DNA of 64,000 bases, taken from the NCBI GenBank assembly GCA_023374025.1, contig SIJG01000001.1, forward strand, positions 2,851,787-2,915,786. Direction: 5' to 3'. This document shows positions 1-13,000 of the stretch, in pieces (position 1 is the first letter of the stretch; the number at the start of each line of letters is the position of its first letter). Both the position numbers and the translations under genes were made by a program. The notes under the pieces were generated by a model, which saw nothing but the letters and a program-made list of their open reading frames with translations, was not told where the DNA came from and did not search any database. The DNA comes from Heterodera schachtii (Eukaryota; Nematoda; Chromadorea; Rhabditida; Heteroderidae).

Positions 1-1010
1 CGCCGTCCGCCGATCGGAAATCTTTTCATCAAAAAGGGCGAATAATTAATAATTTACTGTAGCCCTTCCACCGTTGGATTTTTTCAAAGGGTTTAATTCT
101 GACAAATCACCAGCCAAAACAATGCTAATATTGTTCCCACCGGGGCAAAATGTGACGGAAGCGCACACTTTGGCCCAAATTAATCGGAACAAGAAACACT
201 TTTGGCGGGCAACAACAGCCATTCGTCGGCCCTTTTGGCAGTGGCGAAAGGCGCGAATTCGAAATTGGGACGGATTTCTCAGCGCATTTCGCACTCGGAC
301 AAAGCTGTGCCAAGAAAAGGTGTTTTGCTTCATTATTGTTTCGGCTTTTCCTCCGACTTTTTTCTGGTGGTAGCGCAAATCCCTCGCCAATGCAAAGCGT
401 GCCGAACACTCTGAGCAGCGGTGTCTCTTCTCCGTGTGCTAATGGGATAAAAACGGCCAATTAGAAACATAGCAATTAGAGTATATTCTAATGGAAATGA
501 ATGAATGTGTGGCGACTCAAAACATTTTCCATTCCCTCGCCGTTCGTTTTGCCCACCGTTTTCTGAAAGTGCTGAACCAACAATTTCGCGGATGCGAAGT
601 GCGTCCCCCGCGTGCCCTCCCCCCTCCGGCGACACCCATCCACCGGACAATGAAAGCGAACCGCCGCCGCTGCGCCTAAACACAAAAAGTGCAAGGGTAA
701 TTAAATTAATAACCCAAAAAAGGGTCGCGTAAAACGAAGTTCAAAAGTGAGAGGAAATGCGTCAGCATTCAGCAAGAATTAGTCGATAACTTGAAATTTG
801 GGCGCGAATTGACATGGGTTAATAAAAATCAAAATAATTTCAATTACTACAGAACATTTGTTTTTACGAGTTTTTGGGAATTTCTCTATTTTTTTTCAAA
901 AAACGAATTATGAATTCAGGGCGGGGTTATTATACAATTTTGGTCCTTCTGTACTACAATACTTAATGCTACAGATTAGGAATATTACTGACGGTTTTTC
1001 AGGGAGTCGA
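1..1010. other. Spacer without a recognised gene
   Basis: No open reading frame here has splice-site support or a recognisable domain. Positions 500-680 are relatively GC-rich and could be part of a promoter or 5' exon of a gene lying to the left, but nothing in the sequence decides this. Positions 760-1000 are AT-rich. Confidence 0.4.
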
Positions 1011-1274
1011 CTAAAACCCTCTCAGCCGGCCTAAAAATGGACCGTTAGCAGTCGTTGTAATCCCAAAAATCGCATCCAAAGTGCCAATATTCTCTTCGCC
1101 AGCACCGCCAAAGTCCGTCCCGTGCCGCTTTTTCATGTGAAAATACATGGAGCCCCGATTTTTGAATGCTTTACAGCAAAAAGTGCATATTGGCGGCGCA
1201 CTTTTCGACGACGAAGTGCCCACCGCCAACAACAATTGGGACTCAGTTGGACGGATGTCAATTGGCAAATCCAT
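1011..1274 (-). CDS. Small single C2H2 zinc-finger protein (87 aa) or exon of one
   Basis: An intact frame from ATG at 1274 to a stop at 1011. Around residues 31-52 it carries one finger of the form C-x2-C-x12-H-x4-H (CTFC ... HMKKRH), a classic zinc-coordinating DNA- or RNA-binding fold. The rest is short and without recognisable domains; the N-terminal half is Ser/Pro/Ala-rich. It sits about 600 bp downstream of the DUF229 gene on the same strand. A complete 87-aa protein with one finger would be unusual, so this may be the terminal exon of a longer gene or a decayed fragment. No target is known. Confidence 0.5.
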   Translation of the reverse strand: MDLPIDIRPTESQLLLAVGTSSSKSAPPICTFCCKAFKNRGSMYFHMKKRHGTDFGGAGEENIGTLDAIFGITTTANGPFLGRLRGF

Positions 1275-1893
1275 CGAAAAACAAAAATAAATTTAATATT
1301 TGTTTATGGAAAAGATAAAATTTCACTGATTAATAGGGAAGGCAATTTAAGTGACGAACTATTCTGTTTGGATTTTGTTGTTTTTGAATGTGTGAAATTT
1401 AATGAAATACAATTCAATAAAAATAGTTTTTTCACACTTCTGACAAGCTCATTGCCAGCATTAAAATTGCCATCCCTACTGATTAAACAAAATCTGTTGG
1501 TTAATTAATGAATTTAACTAAATTTATTGAATGAGATATGCTTTGACGTATAATAAAAATGCAAAGGCAAAATAAAAATCGTCATAAAAACATATCACAG
1601 TGTAACAGGAGGATAATGCGGAAAGCCTCTCTGGGTAATAATTAAGATCTGGAAAAAATAAACGGAAAATAAATGTTAATTGTAAAACGTACAATGAGGA
1701 CCCAGACTTTAAATTTAGCAGTAAAAAATGAAATCTATGGAAGAATTTCCTTATTGCGCTTTTTGAGTCCGGACCCTCACATTAATATTTACCAAGTAAT
1801 GAAAAATGCCTTAAGATAACTGTACCCGGAAAAAAATTGAACACAAAAAGGAAGGGGAAAAGGAATGTAAGAAATCACCGGGGCAAAAAAGTA

Positions 1894-4800
1894 TTAAGTC
1901 TCTCCGTCGTCGATTTTGTCGTAGCAAACACAATAAGTGGCCAAGAAGTAGTTTTTGTCGATTATGCAGTGCGGTGTGTCTCCGTATTTGTTCACGTGAC
2001 TGATCGCCGTCATGTCGACGGTGATGCGGCGCTGCCCGTCGAAGAACAGCGTGGCCTATGATTTTGATTGTATTGGTTAGCAAATTCGGATTGCTCATGG
2101 TTTTTTGTTTTGAGTAACCTCGTATTTTGCATTCCCGGGCTTCGTCTGGAAACCGATCTGATATGTGGCGAACGTCGTCTTCACATTTCCCTTCAAATCC
2201 GGCACAAATCCGTCTGCGTCCTTCACCCCCGAGTACTTCATCAAATCCGAATTTGGCACGAGCCTGGGCAAAAGAAGCATTGATTTGTTATAATAAAAAT
2301 AAAATAATTCGTCCACCTTTTGGCACTGTCCAATTTAGACAACGACAGCAGGGCACACAGCTTCCTCTCCGGTTGGGTGTATTCGTTAATCACTTTTATC
2401 ACCGATTTAGCCAAAATGGCAATTTCGTGGGTCGAATTCGGCACCGATTCCCAGCCCAAGCAAGTGCACCAATGCGGTTCAATGCCGGCCTAAACATTCA
2501 GTTTTAATAGAGCGGATTTACCAAAATCAAAAATATTAACAAAGAAGGGTTTAAACATTTCAGTTGTCTATTGTCACCTGATCACACGTCCGATTAGAAG
2601 GAATTTCGCGAAAGAACGAAAGCGAACGACCGGCGGGAGGCACAGACTTTGCCTTGGAGGACGAAAGGGCGACGTCAGAAGAAGGGGGCAGGGACAAATA
2701 ATCCAACGGAAAAGGCCATCTGATTATGTGTTTTTGGAAAATATCGTTTTTCTCTCTCTTTTAAACCATCTCACACGCACTTCGCATTGAACCCCATATT
2801 ATATATATTTTGTTCGTTTGATCACCTAATTGCGTCCATTAGCGTCGCATGGACATCAAACGGCGAAGTGAGTCGCTTTTGTGCGTTCGTTTTCAGATTT
2901 GACAGAATTCTTTCAACAATTTGAGGCGAAATTCCGTCGATTGAAGGAGGAAAACGGAGGGAGAAAAATGGCAATCGCTCCTCAAGTTGTCCTGAGAATG
3001 TGATAAAATTATACCTTCAATAACTTATTGTGTTTTTTCATTCAAGATTTGTTTTTGTGTTTTGCCATATCCACAAAAGCGTTCAGAAAAATGAATTAAA
3101 AATGCAGTAAAAAAGGTGCGGGCAATTAAGTCGTATCATAAAAATAATATAAAAACTGTTTTCAACGTGTCCCATCTTTTGAATGCTTTTTCCGGTTTGT
3201 TTGCCCTTCCCTTCCCATTCCCTGCCCCCCCCCCCTTTGACCTTGGTGCGTTTGGCGAAGGTCAGAAAAGCGTGCGCCGTGGTCGGCCATTACAATTGCC
3301 ACAGCGTTCTCAAAAGCGCCCATTGTGAGCATCTTTCTCAGATGGTTCTCCAAATCGTCGTCCACTTGCTGCACTCGGTTGATGTCGTCGTGTGACAAAG
3401 ACGAGTGATGCATAACCGAAAAACGGGGAATGCCCAAGTTGGAATATCCGCGCCAGAACGATTCAATGTACCGGAACCAAACCTGAAATTTGGTGGAATA
3501 ATTGAATTTAATTCTTAAATTTAGTGAATACTTTAAAAAACAGATATAAGTGGGTTGGGAGTGTAAAATTTTAAGTAAAATAATGGAAGGAGACGTAGAG
3601 TGAACTGGTTGTATACCCAATAATAATAATAATGTTTTGCTCAATTCAAAAAAAGGGGAGCAGGTCGTTTCCCCCCCCCCCCCCAGAAAAAAAATTCCTT
3701 AAAAAGAATTCTCAGGAAATTTCTTACAATTAGTAAAACGACCGGGGGGGAAACGGCGGGGGGGGGGGGAATGAAGTGCACCCCAAAACAGCCCCCCCCC
3801 GTCCACTTGCATTGTGCTGTTTTTCATTGCCAATGCACACATGATCGCGTTCGACCGTCTCAGTGTAATGGAAAAATGTGATCGGATAGTGATCGGTTGG
3901 TCGATTTTTGAAGCCTTTTAGTCGATAAGTGAAAGTGCCTTAATTTTGAATTCATATAAAATGTTCTCTGTTTGGCTTCCCTTTGATAATAATTCACCTA
4001 AATCATGTCCGTCCTCGCCATACATTGTGGCATAACCTGCGGCGGAAAAATTACGCCACGCAAAAGGGTAAACTTCGTCAACAAAACTGGCACTTCGATA
4101 ACGTTTCCTCGTCAACGGCTAAATGCTTTTGAATGATCAAATCACTAAAAGAAGACAAAAAGTCCTAACCAATTCCTCCTCCGTTTGTGCCGTCAAAATT
4201 GGAATAAATGCCTGGGGTGTGCCATCGCCGACAATATTATACCCTGGAAGGAAAACAGTAGCTTGATTGGAATATTTTTTAAAGTACCATTAAAAACAAC
4301 AGATTTCATTTCATTCTCGAGAAATGCCGTCGTTTTTGGCAAATTCCGACGAAAAGACATTTGGGAGAGGGAATCAAATGAAAGCATGTAAACACTGAGT
4401 GGGGGAGGACCGGTCGCATTGGCACGGACGAGTCTCAACCTTTTTATTTTGTCAGCAGTCGGCACGACAACCATAAACGCATTTGACCTGCATGGAAGAG
4501 ATGAGAATGATAGAAAAAGAAATAAACACGGAAAATTAGCCAAACGGCACATAAGCAGATTTAGATGGTTTCTCAAATTTTAAACCATTTTGACGGAAAG
4601 TGATTAGTGCCCTCCATGTTTGGCACTTATTCAACAAAAAATATTATATATAATATGAGTTTCCAAAATTAATGCAAGGGAAAAAACATTTTTAGCTGTT
4701 TTCCAATAAAGTGTTTTCCAATTGAAAATTTGCATTCCTTTGTATTTTAAAATTTTTTTTATTGCTCTTTGAAACTGACCATTTCCTCCTCCCTGGTCCG

Positions 4801-5633
4801 GTACAGTCCACTTTGACAAAGTCGCCCTTCTCCACCAAATCGCCAAATTTGAACGCCTCCCGCGGTGTCCATTTCAACTCCGTGTCACTTATCTCCTCAA
4901 AAAAGCTCCACAAGCATTTGATTTTGTCCATGCCGATGCTAAGGAATAGCAAATTATTTGGCAATAAATTATCCAAATTTTTAATTTACTTTTGCGCCTT
5001 TTCTGTCGCCATTATCCGCCGGTCCTCATCAATGAAAACCCAAGGCTCCTTGTCTTTTCTGTCGTTGCAGACCAACGGAGGCTGTTTTTTGTAAAATTTC
5101 ATCACATCGGAGCCGTTCACTTCGAGTTTTGGGATTTTGCAAGCCTACACAGAAGTGGATTTAAAGTTACGGTAAAATTAATAAATTATCCAATTGAAAA
5201 TCGCATCGTCAGTTTTTTGCTTACCCCAACGTTCGTTCTGAACGCCGCACTCTTTGATCGATGGTCAGCGCCGCTTTCTTCAGAGGGATTTCCACCCAAT
5301 TTCACAATTTGCATTTCCTAAACAATTATTAAAAACTCAGAATAGTCATATAACCCGACACTCATTCATATTAAATCACGTAAACACCATAAAATAAAGT
5401 ATAGAAATTATAGGAAAGGTGCCAAATTAGGAAAATAATTAAAAAAAAAAAACCTGCAGCTCTTTGTCAGCATCATCAGACAGAGGAAAAGTGTGTGTCG
5501 GCATTTTCACTTTGACAGGCACCGAATTGTAAGGCCAACGAAAGACATTGAAGGAAAAAAATAGGAAAAAAAAGAAAGAAAGGCCGAACAGAGCCAAAAG
5601 GCGGACGAACACCTTTTGATTTTTGCGTTTCAT
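1894..5633 (-). CDS. DUF229 family protein (alkaline-phosphatase/sulfatase-fold), 704 aa, 14 exons
   Basis: Exons (minus strand): 5454-5633, 5225-5317, 4990-5144, 4780-4938, 4288-4487, 4170-4243, 3998-4118, 3811-3914, 3242-3482, 2826-2991, 2578-2719, 2317-2489, 2119-2263, 1894-2055; all phases agree. The start at 5633 gives a short basic N-terminus and one hydrophobic segment (about residues 10-30), i.e. a type II signal anchor, so the catalytic part should be lumenal or extracellular. Family hallmarks are seen in order: YMLSFDSLS, the GYATMYGEDG block, LSHDDIN, VMADHGARF, LEERLPF and the Cys-rich EPHWCTCLGW block. DUF229 proteins belong to the alkaline-phosphatase-like superfamily and are expanded in nematodes; substrate unknown. 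Intron 8 starts with GC instead of GT. The same intron contains long C and G runs. An upstream in-frame ATG at 5780 is less likely as the start. Confidence 0.9.
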
Positions 5634-5854
5634 CACCGAATTTGAGACGGAAGGGCTCAGAAAACGATGGGTGTCAATTGTGCCAAGAAAAGAAAATTGT
5701 AAAAAAAAAAAAAACAAGAAAGAAAGGAAAAAAGATAAAATGGAAATAAATAAAACCGAAAACAAATTTAAAAAAGCCATTAAATTAATGTGATTTAACC
5801 GAATAAATATAAATTATATATTACAAAAAAATGTTATAATACAAAACACACATT

Positions 5855-8106
5855 TTAATCCTGCAATTCTTCGTCATTCAATCGGGCAAAAATCTCCGAA
5901 AAAATTGGCCTTACAAACCGATCCTTTTCGGTGCACGAAATACCAACAGAAAGTAATTTGTTGAAAATACGCAGATTTCTATCTGAATTTAAGTATAAGA
6001 TGTGAATTGTTCAATTTTTTTCTTATGTTCAGGGAAAGACGAATCAACAAACCGTCGTCCGTTTTTGGCGTTCGTTTGTCCGCTAATTCAAAATAACATT
6101 TGTTTTCGGAGTTCGTATCATCTTTATGTTCTTCTTCAGTGCACATTTTAAGGACAAATTCGACAATTCCTTGTGGGTTGCGACTGGCAGAAAAAGCTCG
6201 TTGCCCTAAAATAAAAACAAAAAACATAATTTTTGTAGAAATTTGCTTCACCGGTGGACACTTCAAGAAGGACAACACCAAAACTAAACACGTCGAGTTT
6301 GGTGGTCAAAATGCGACTGAATTAAACATCTAAATAGTTTATTACCAAACTGGAGGAACCTGGTCAAGAATTCGGGAGCTAAGTAAGCGAGAGTTCCCTT
6401 CACATGAGAAGCGATCATCGGCCGCTTGTCGCCCGTATCGAGTTCAACCTGACAATGAGACATTCCTTCGTTAATTAAGATTTGGCCATTTTCTTGGACT
6501 TATTGTCCTTTTAGATCACCTGTCCGTCTCTGCTGAGCCCAAAATCGCCAAGTTTTGGCTCGAAGTGCTTGTCCAATAGAATGTTTGCGGATTTAACGTC
6601 GCCGTGAATGATTGGCATTTGGTTGATGGTGTGCAGAAAGTGCAGGCCGCGACAAACGCCCCCGCAAATGGACAGCTTTTTGGCCCAACTGAGTGGCTCC
6701 GTACCATTCGAAAAAGGAAAAATGGAAATGCTGACAATGAGCAGCAGTCAATTTGATTTTGATAAACACAAAAATTACAAAAATGGTTTCCGTTGTAAAT
6801 TACCCGGCATAGCAAACGGTCCTCAAGCGTACCATTGGACATGAATTGGTACACAAGGCAAGGCTCGGGCCCGTCCAGCGAATAGCCGTACAGTGAGAGA
6901 ACGTTGTCATGTCGAAACTTTGCCAAGGTCTTCAATTCTTGTAAACTCTGACGAATTCGCTCCCTTTGCTGCTGCAATAAATTAAATTTTGGATGTAACA
7001 GTTTAACTAATTTCTCGAAAAACGCTTTCTCTAAAACCCTAACTGCTGTATTTCTGCTTTACATACCCTTTCGTCACTTCCGCACTTCCCCTGAATTCGT
7101 TTGATGGCCACCTGAAAAAACATGTCAAACAGTGCGAAAGAATGTGTCTTCACCGGCGTGTGTTTCCACACTCCGCGATAGACCACGCCGTAGCCGCCCC
7201 TGCCGATGATTTTGTTGGGACTGAATCCGTCAGTCGCGACAGTTAAATCCTCGTAAGTCACAGCCGGAGTGTTCTGCAACCCGTTGAGCAGAGAGTCCGT
7301 TGCTTTTTCCGCCAGATTTGCTGACTGTTGGGAATTTGTTGTAGGCATTGCCGCGCCAAAGGCGGACGGCTCCCCATTGAGCGGAAACCCTCCAGCAGTA
7401 CCACCACTCGACACAGACGGTTCAGCACTGACGGAATTGGACCATAAAAGGGGAAAAATCAAAAAAAAATCTTAGAATTAAAAACACACCTTTCTTCTTA
7501 TTAGAGTAAATCACTGATGCATTCGTATTTGATTTGTGAATTGATGACGACTTTCGTCTAATAAAATAAGATAAAATTAGCGTCATAAATTTCTTTCACA
7601 AACTGTAAGCTGAGCTGGCGCAGATTCTGTGACTGAATAGACTCATCGGAGCAGAGTTTGACAAAGTGATGAAACTGTTTGTCAACTAAACAGGTGAAAG
7701 AATATCCAGCAGAATTGGTGTGTGTAAAATGACCAAATGGCAGCAAAATTTGCATGCACCGGAGAAGCCTTGTGCGGTAGAAAATTTTGTACAGGTCCAA
7801 GACCGTGTATCCTTTCGAGCCCCAAATGCGCAAAAGAGTTTCAGTCGGAGGGTCTCCGAGTTGTGTCAATCGACGACACGCATCAATGTCAATGTCACGA
7901 ATTCCGGGCATAGAAAACGCTAAACGGCGGACTTTGAAAAAACACAATTAGTGTGCTCATTACCCCATTAAATTAGGTATAAATTGCAAACCGATAGCCT
8001 CCCAACAATTTCCCGTGTCCAATGCATTCGATATTTCGCAAACAATTTTTGCGGGAAGTTGAAATACGTAAAACATATCCTTCTGAACATTCTTTTCAGA
8101 TCCCAT
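5855..8106 (-). CDS. pik-1: Pelle/IRAK-type Ser/Thr kinase with death domain, 523 aa
   Basis: Exons (minus): 7992-8106, 7604-7931, 7490-7557, 7154-7389, 7067-7111, 6804-6971, 6520-6696, 6360-6448, 6252-6316, 6053-6205, 5855-5982; phases agree throughout. Residues about 10-110 form an N-terminal death domain (LPAKIVCEI ... LLRIWGSKGYTVLDLY). A linker is followed by a kinase domain with GRGGYGVVY loop, VAIK lysine, HGDVKSANILL catalytic loop (HGD in place of HRD, as is usual for this family), DFG, APEF and DVFSFGVVLLE. The family relays signals from Toll/IL-1-type receptors or acts in IL-17-like signalling in nematodes, through death-domain assembly with adaptors. It lies about 220 bp upstream of the DUF229 gene on the same strand. 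The 5' edge of exon 4 (7389) is the weakest boundary; it was chosen on phase. Confidence 0.9.
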
Positions 8107-9737
8107 AAAGTAGAGAGGTAGCTATTTTTGGTTCAAAAAATGGCTAAAAAGACACAATAAAAAAGAAATGAAAATCTGCACGTGTTTCGACAGTAAGTGA
8201 ATTACACCACGGGAATGGTATTCCAGGAGCGCGGGAATCCATTCCTGTCGTCTCTAACCGTAATACATCGTCGCATTCTCTAAGATGAAATACATTTTTA
8301 TTTCACTTGATTTTTCTACATATTTTTGGGGATTTTTATGACTTTTGTTACTATTCGTGACTTTTTGAAGGCAAAATTTGAATTTCAGCAAAGAAAATGC
8401 CGAAAATAAAGATTCAATCGATGGTAAAAAGGCAATTGAAATCCGGCAGAATTTTTCGCTATTTTTTTATAATTTTTTAGACATACGTGTTAGAATTTTA
8501 AAGAAATTTTAAAACACAATACCTATTATAATTTAATGCTACCATCAGTAAAAGTACCAGGTAGCGGGTAACCTTGCCCGCAGCTGCGGGTAAGCCCAGC
8601 AAGAACTCTGTAGCATTCTTTATTACGGGTGCTAATCCTAGCGAGGTAATAGAAAAATTAATTTAATATACTCAGTTAAGTCCTTTGGGTGTTGGTGGGA
8701 CGCCAGTGGTGGCGCCGCCACGGTTGGCGGTGGGGCGAGTTCAGTATAAGATCAGCAGCAGACGGAGGTATCGACCTGTGCAAGGATTTTCAGCGCATCG
8801 GCAAAAAACAACCGAAGAGAAAATGGATCAGGACGAGTGCGGAAAAGTCCCGTCGCTTTGAAAATCGAGACAAATGAGCAAAAACGATTAGCAGATTTTC
8901 TGTGGTTGGACAAATTCAACAAAAGTGTCGGAGAAAAAATTCTGATTCGAACCAAAATTCCATTCCGTGCGACCGCAGGATGGACACGACAAAAGGATGC
9001 ATAAAGCAAGTTTTGGTTTCCATAATAAAGTTTTTGGTTTATGCAAATCTTTTCAGCACTGCTCGCCTCTACGAAGCGCAATGAAAATTTTGCTTTTGGG
9101 GAAAAATCCTTTCGAGTACTAATCCTGGTAAAACACAAAATGAATTTCCTCGTCGCAGACGTTTAAATTATTAAAAATTGACATGTTTTACATTTTAGTT
9201 GTTTTTTTGCATAAAATTGCCATCCAATTTTTTGCTGTTCAAGATGCAGTTACTTGAACCGAGCAGTCGGCCGTGTTGGAGGCGCAGCATGCACTGCACT
9301 TGCCTGCTTAAAGTAAGCAGCAGCAACAGTTAAAGCAGATGGACGGGCCAAAGTAAGGCGATGGTAACCGCGCATTTTCCCATCGGCCAGCGCTTCTTAT
9401 GAGAATGGCAAAAACACAATAAAGTATTTGTTGAGTTAAGAAAATTCGGTTCGGGTCTATTGCATCAATTCTGGCTATTTTTTTAAAATTGTAAACATTC
9501 TTTTAGTCTTTCGCAATCGTTCGTGTCTTCATAATCCCTTCACCCAATTATGTTCGCGTGTTATCATTTTAAGTAACAATCTTTTATCTTATATGTTCTC
9601 GACAAAAAGCATTTGATTGACAGTGTTCTGTGAAATGATAGTGATTGAATGATTGTTATCCATTTAACTTTTCACAAAACAACCAATCAGGAGAGAAAAA
9701 ATTTTCATTTCAACTACAATATTATCAATCTCTAAAT
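8107..9737. other. Intergenic spacer with dispersed-repeat copies and a possible decayed exon
   Basis: Positions 8320-8510 are related to 25055-25260 (shared blocks around a TTGACTTTTT/AAAATTTGA motif), so they belong to a dispersed repeat. Around 8775-9000 (+) one frame stays open for about 65 codons with Lys/Arg-rich content, preceded by a possible TTTTCAG acceptor near 8791. I cannot identify it and it has no clear partner exons. A CGGGTAA/CCCGCAG motif occurs in alternating orientation near 8560-8600. Confidence 0.35.
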
Positions 9738-9745
9738 AAAATTAT

Positions 9746-10084
9746 AAGTTTGGGTTCTAGTCGGTTTTACGCGTCCCATGACATTTTACACACCCAAACA
9801 ATTTACGCGCCCCATCATTCTAAGCCATTGTTCGAGTTGCTTGTGTATGAGTTGTCATGATATTTTAGGTTAATTACTGAATAGCAACAAAAAAAATATG
9901 TTTCCTCTTAGTTAGTGATGCACGGAATTCCGATTCCGAAAATTTTTTGAGCCTCGGAATTCCAATTTCCTAAAATTTGGGCTCTCGGAGTTCCATCCCG
10001 ACCATTGACACAAAATGTCATGGGACCGCGTAAAGTGTCATGGGACTCGTAAAACCGACTAGAATCAAACTTTGTAGAAAATAT
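9746..10084. mobile_element. Foldback element, unit TTTACGCGTCCCATGACA
   Basis: Two inverted arms share AAGTTTGRTTCTAGTCGG followed by copies of a unit close to TTTACGCGYCCCATGACA, left arm at 9746-9820, right arm at 10010-10084. The flanks share AAAATTAT (9738-9745 and 10085-10092), a probable 8-bp target duplication, though the AT-richness weakens it. The interior (9925-10005) holds CGGAATTCC repeats like those of the element at 17438-18134. Its right end is only 12 bp upstream of the peptidase start codon. Confidence 0.65.
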
Positions 10085-10096
10085 AAAATTATTTAT

Positions 10097-13000
10097 ATGA
10101 TGTCATTTACGGCCTTTTTTCTTATTATTGCATTGCCAATTCTATTTTCGGGAAATGAGCAAGATATGGAGGAAGAAACCGGATCGAGTAAGTTTATTGA
10201 TATAATATATTTTCTAGTCCGTGGGTAGCCCGGACAAAATTGTATTGTAATTGTCACAATCCTAATTAAGGTTCATCACACATTGAGAGAATGCTTGCAG
10301 AGTTGAAGCAATTGCTTTACGAAAAAGAAAAAGCATTACAAAACCAAATTACAAATGCAGTGTTTGCGGAGGAATTGCATCAAAAAAAGAGTATGTAAAT
10401 TTTCACTTTTTGGCCCTGCACGAGTTTGGTTCTTAACAAATATATTTCAATGTTCGAGTTTGCCCTTCATGGCTAATATATTTACTACCAATTCTTCTAA
10501 ATTTGTAGTCATGTCATACTGGTCCGATCGGGTTTTTATGATTCAAGGAACAAAGCTCAGAGGAACGGCAATTTTGTTAGACAACAAAAATTTCATTACC
10601 ACTGCGCACTTGGGGCTCGTCATGGAAGGACTTATGCGGTATGGCAACAGGGCGGGCTGAGTTATCATGCCGACTGCTGCGTTGTACATAACGCCATCGA
10701 GGACTTTGCTGTTTTACATTCGAAAGATGCATTTAACGCCGATTTACACATTGGAACGCTGACCAAAGGAGCAAATTTTTACCTAGTCGTATGTAAATAA
10801 TTGTGTATTAGTAGGTTACTCTTTATGCATGTTTTAAAAATCGGTCCCGTGGGCTTTTCATGTTTCATTCTGTCCTGTTCCAAATTTTCCCTGAAATTCG
10901 AGTCAACTCTAAAAAGCATTTAACTCTCATATTTAAGAAAAATGACAAAATCCAAACGACGGCATGCTGATGATTTGGCAAATACTTCTGCCAGCTCATC
11001 AGAGCAACAACAACAACAGTTCGCATCACTTTCCTCCAGAATAGGAAATCTCGAGAAATTGTTGCAACAACTTATAAAGGCTAATGACCCAGATAAAGAC
11101 AATGCCAATCCAATCGACCAATTAACTTTTCGCCTTGATAAGTTGGAACAATTAGTTGCTACTCTTGTTAAACAGTTTCCTAATTGTGAGACTGCAAATG
11201 TCCAAAATATGAATGGGCACAACAACGGAACAACCTCAGCCCCCCGAAACATTCCATGGGGTTGCCCCCCTCCATTTGGTCCATCCCAATTTACCCGCAT
11301 GATGAACGACGCCATCATCGACTCGGAAACGATCAAAGAAAAATCAATGCGCGCCGTGGTTGAACGTCTTCCGGAACACCTCAATGAATTGGACGTGGTG
11401 AAGCAAATTGCGGATGAATGTGGGTTGTTGGCTGAGATTGACCTCAAAAACGTGCACAGACACCCACGGATCGCGCGTGAAGGAAGCACCAGGCCAAGAA
11501 TAGTCAAAATTCCTTTTTCATCACAAAAATTCCGTAATTTATTTCTCTACAAATTTCGGTCCACCCTTTCCAAAATGCCTGTTATTCCGCATAATCTTAT
11601 TGCCCGCCGAGATATGACACATAATGAATTATCAATTCTGTATGACCTTCGTAAAAAGGCCTATGAGGCTAACCAAGCCGCCGGCATGTTTAAATACATT
11701 GTCGTCGACTTGGAGCTCAAAGCTCTTTCGAACCCTAAACCACTCAGGACAAGGGACTTATAGGGGTGCGCGAGCAAACCGCAAAAAACTATTTTAAATA
11801 CAAAAACAATTAAATGTCTACTTTTTAATGCTCGCTCGCTTCCTAATAAAATCCCTGACTTAAATTTTATAACACAAAATAAAAAACCCATTTTAGACCT
11901 AATTCTTTCAAACCCAAACCAATTAGTTTATGAAACGAATGTTATAGAAACTTTTTCAACTTCAGATCATCACATGATAGAATTTAAAATTAATGCGAGC
12001 TATTCGATCACCAAAAAAGAGAAAATTTTCATCAGAGAGTTTAAAAGAAATAATTTTCTGAGACTTAGCAATGAGATTCAGCAAAAACGAATTGACTTAC
12101 ATTTATTGAATTTATTTCATGTTGACGAGAAATATAATCTTCTCGCTAAAGAACTTTATAAATCCTTCGATAAATTTTTTCCTAAAAAAGCATTACGAAA
12201 AATTATAAAAAAAAAACTACCCACAAAAAATCAAAAAATTATACTCCGAAAAATTAAAAATACATAGGCTTATTAGAAAATACCCTGATCACGGACAAAT
12301 TAAAATAAAATACAAAATTTTAAGTAGGAATCTGAAAAGGGAATTAAAAAATATTAATGATAATAAAGAAAGCCAACTTGTCAATAAAGGCAATTTGGCT
12401 ATTTTTAAATACATCGGCAACAAATTTAATTCCGACAGAGAAATAAGATTGCTTTTCGATGACCAAGGCAGAATTTACACTGAGGATAGGCAGAAATGCA
12501 TGCTTTTTGGTAAAATATTTCAACAAAATTTTATGCAAAGAAATTGTAATATGAATTATCCCATTAATAGCAAAATAAATAGCCTTACAGATATTGAATT
12601 AAATGCTGCCTTAGTCTGGAAAGCACTTAGGAAGTTACCAAACAGAAACTCGACATCTCCAGACGGGTTACCTTATATATTGATTAAGCAATGCGCAGAT
12701 TTATTGGCACCTATCATAAGTGAACTCTTTCGAATAATTTTAGATTATGGGGAAATCCCAAACTTATGGCGTACATCTTTTATAATTCCAATTTATAAAA
12801 AAGGGGATAAATCGAATCCAAATAATTATCGTCCAATCTCTCTGACATGTACTTTATGTAGGGTTTTTGAACGACTATTAGCATGGCATATAATTAAATA
12901 TCTTGAGAAAAATAAAATTCTAACTGATGAACAATTTGGGTTTTTGAAATCCAGGTCGACCACCACACAGTTGTTGGTCTCCCTGGATTATTTCTATAAA

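Noticed and set aside
80..100. GGTTTAATTCTGAC as a spliced-leader gene
   Set aside because: Only the first eight bases resemble SL1 and there is no downstream donor/Sm-site arrangement.
46..683. Overlapping frames of 60-116 codons on both strands
   Set aside because: No domain, no phase-consistent exon partners and mutually overlapping; probably chance in a GC-rich stretch.
10355..10660. 101-codon frame as a separate gene
   Set aside because: It is the frameshifted upstream copy of peptidase exon 3 within the target duplication.
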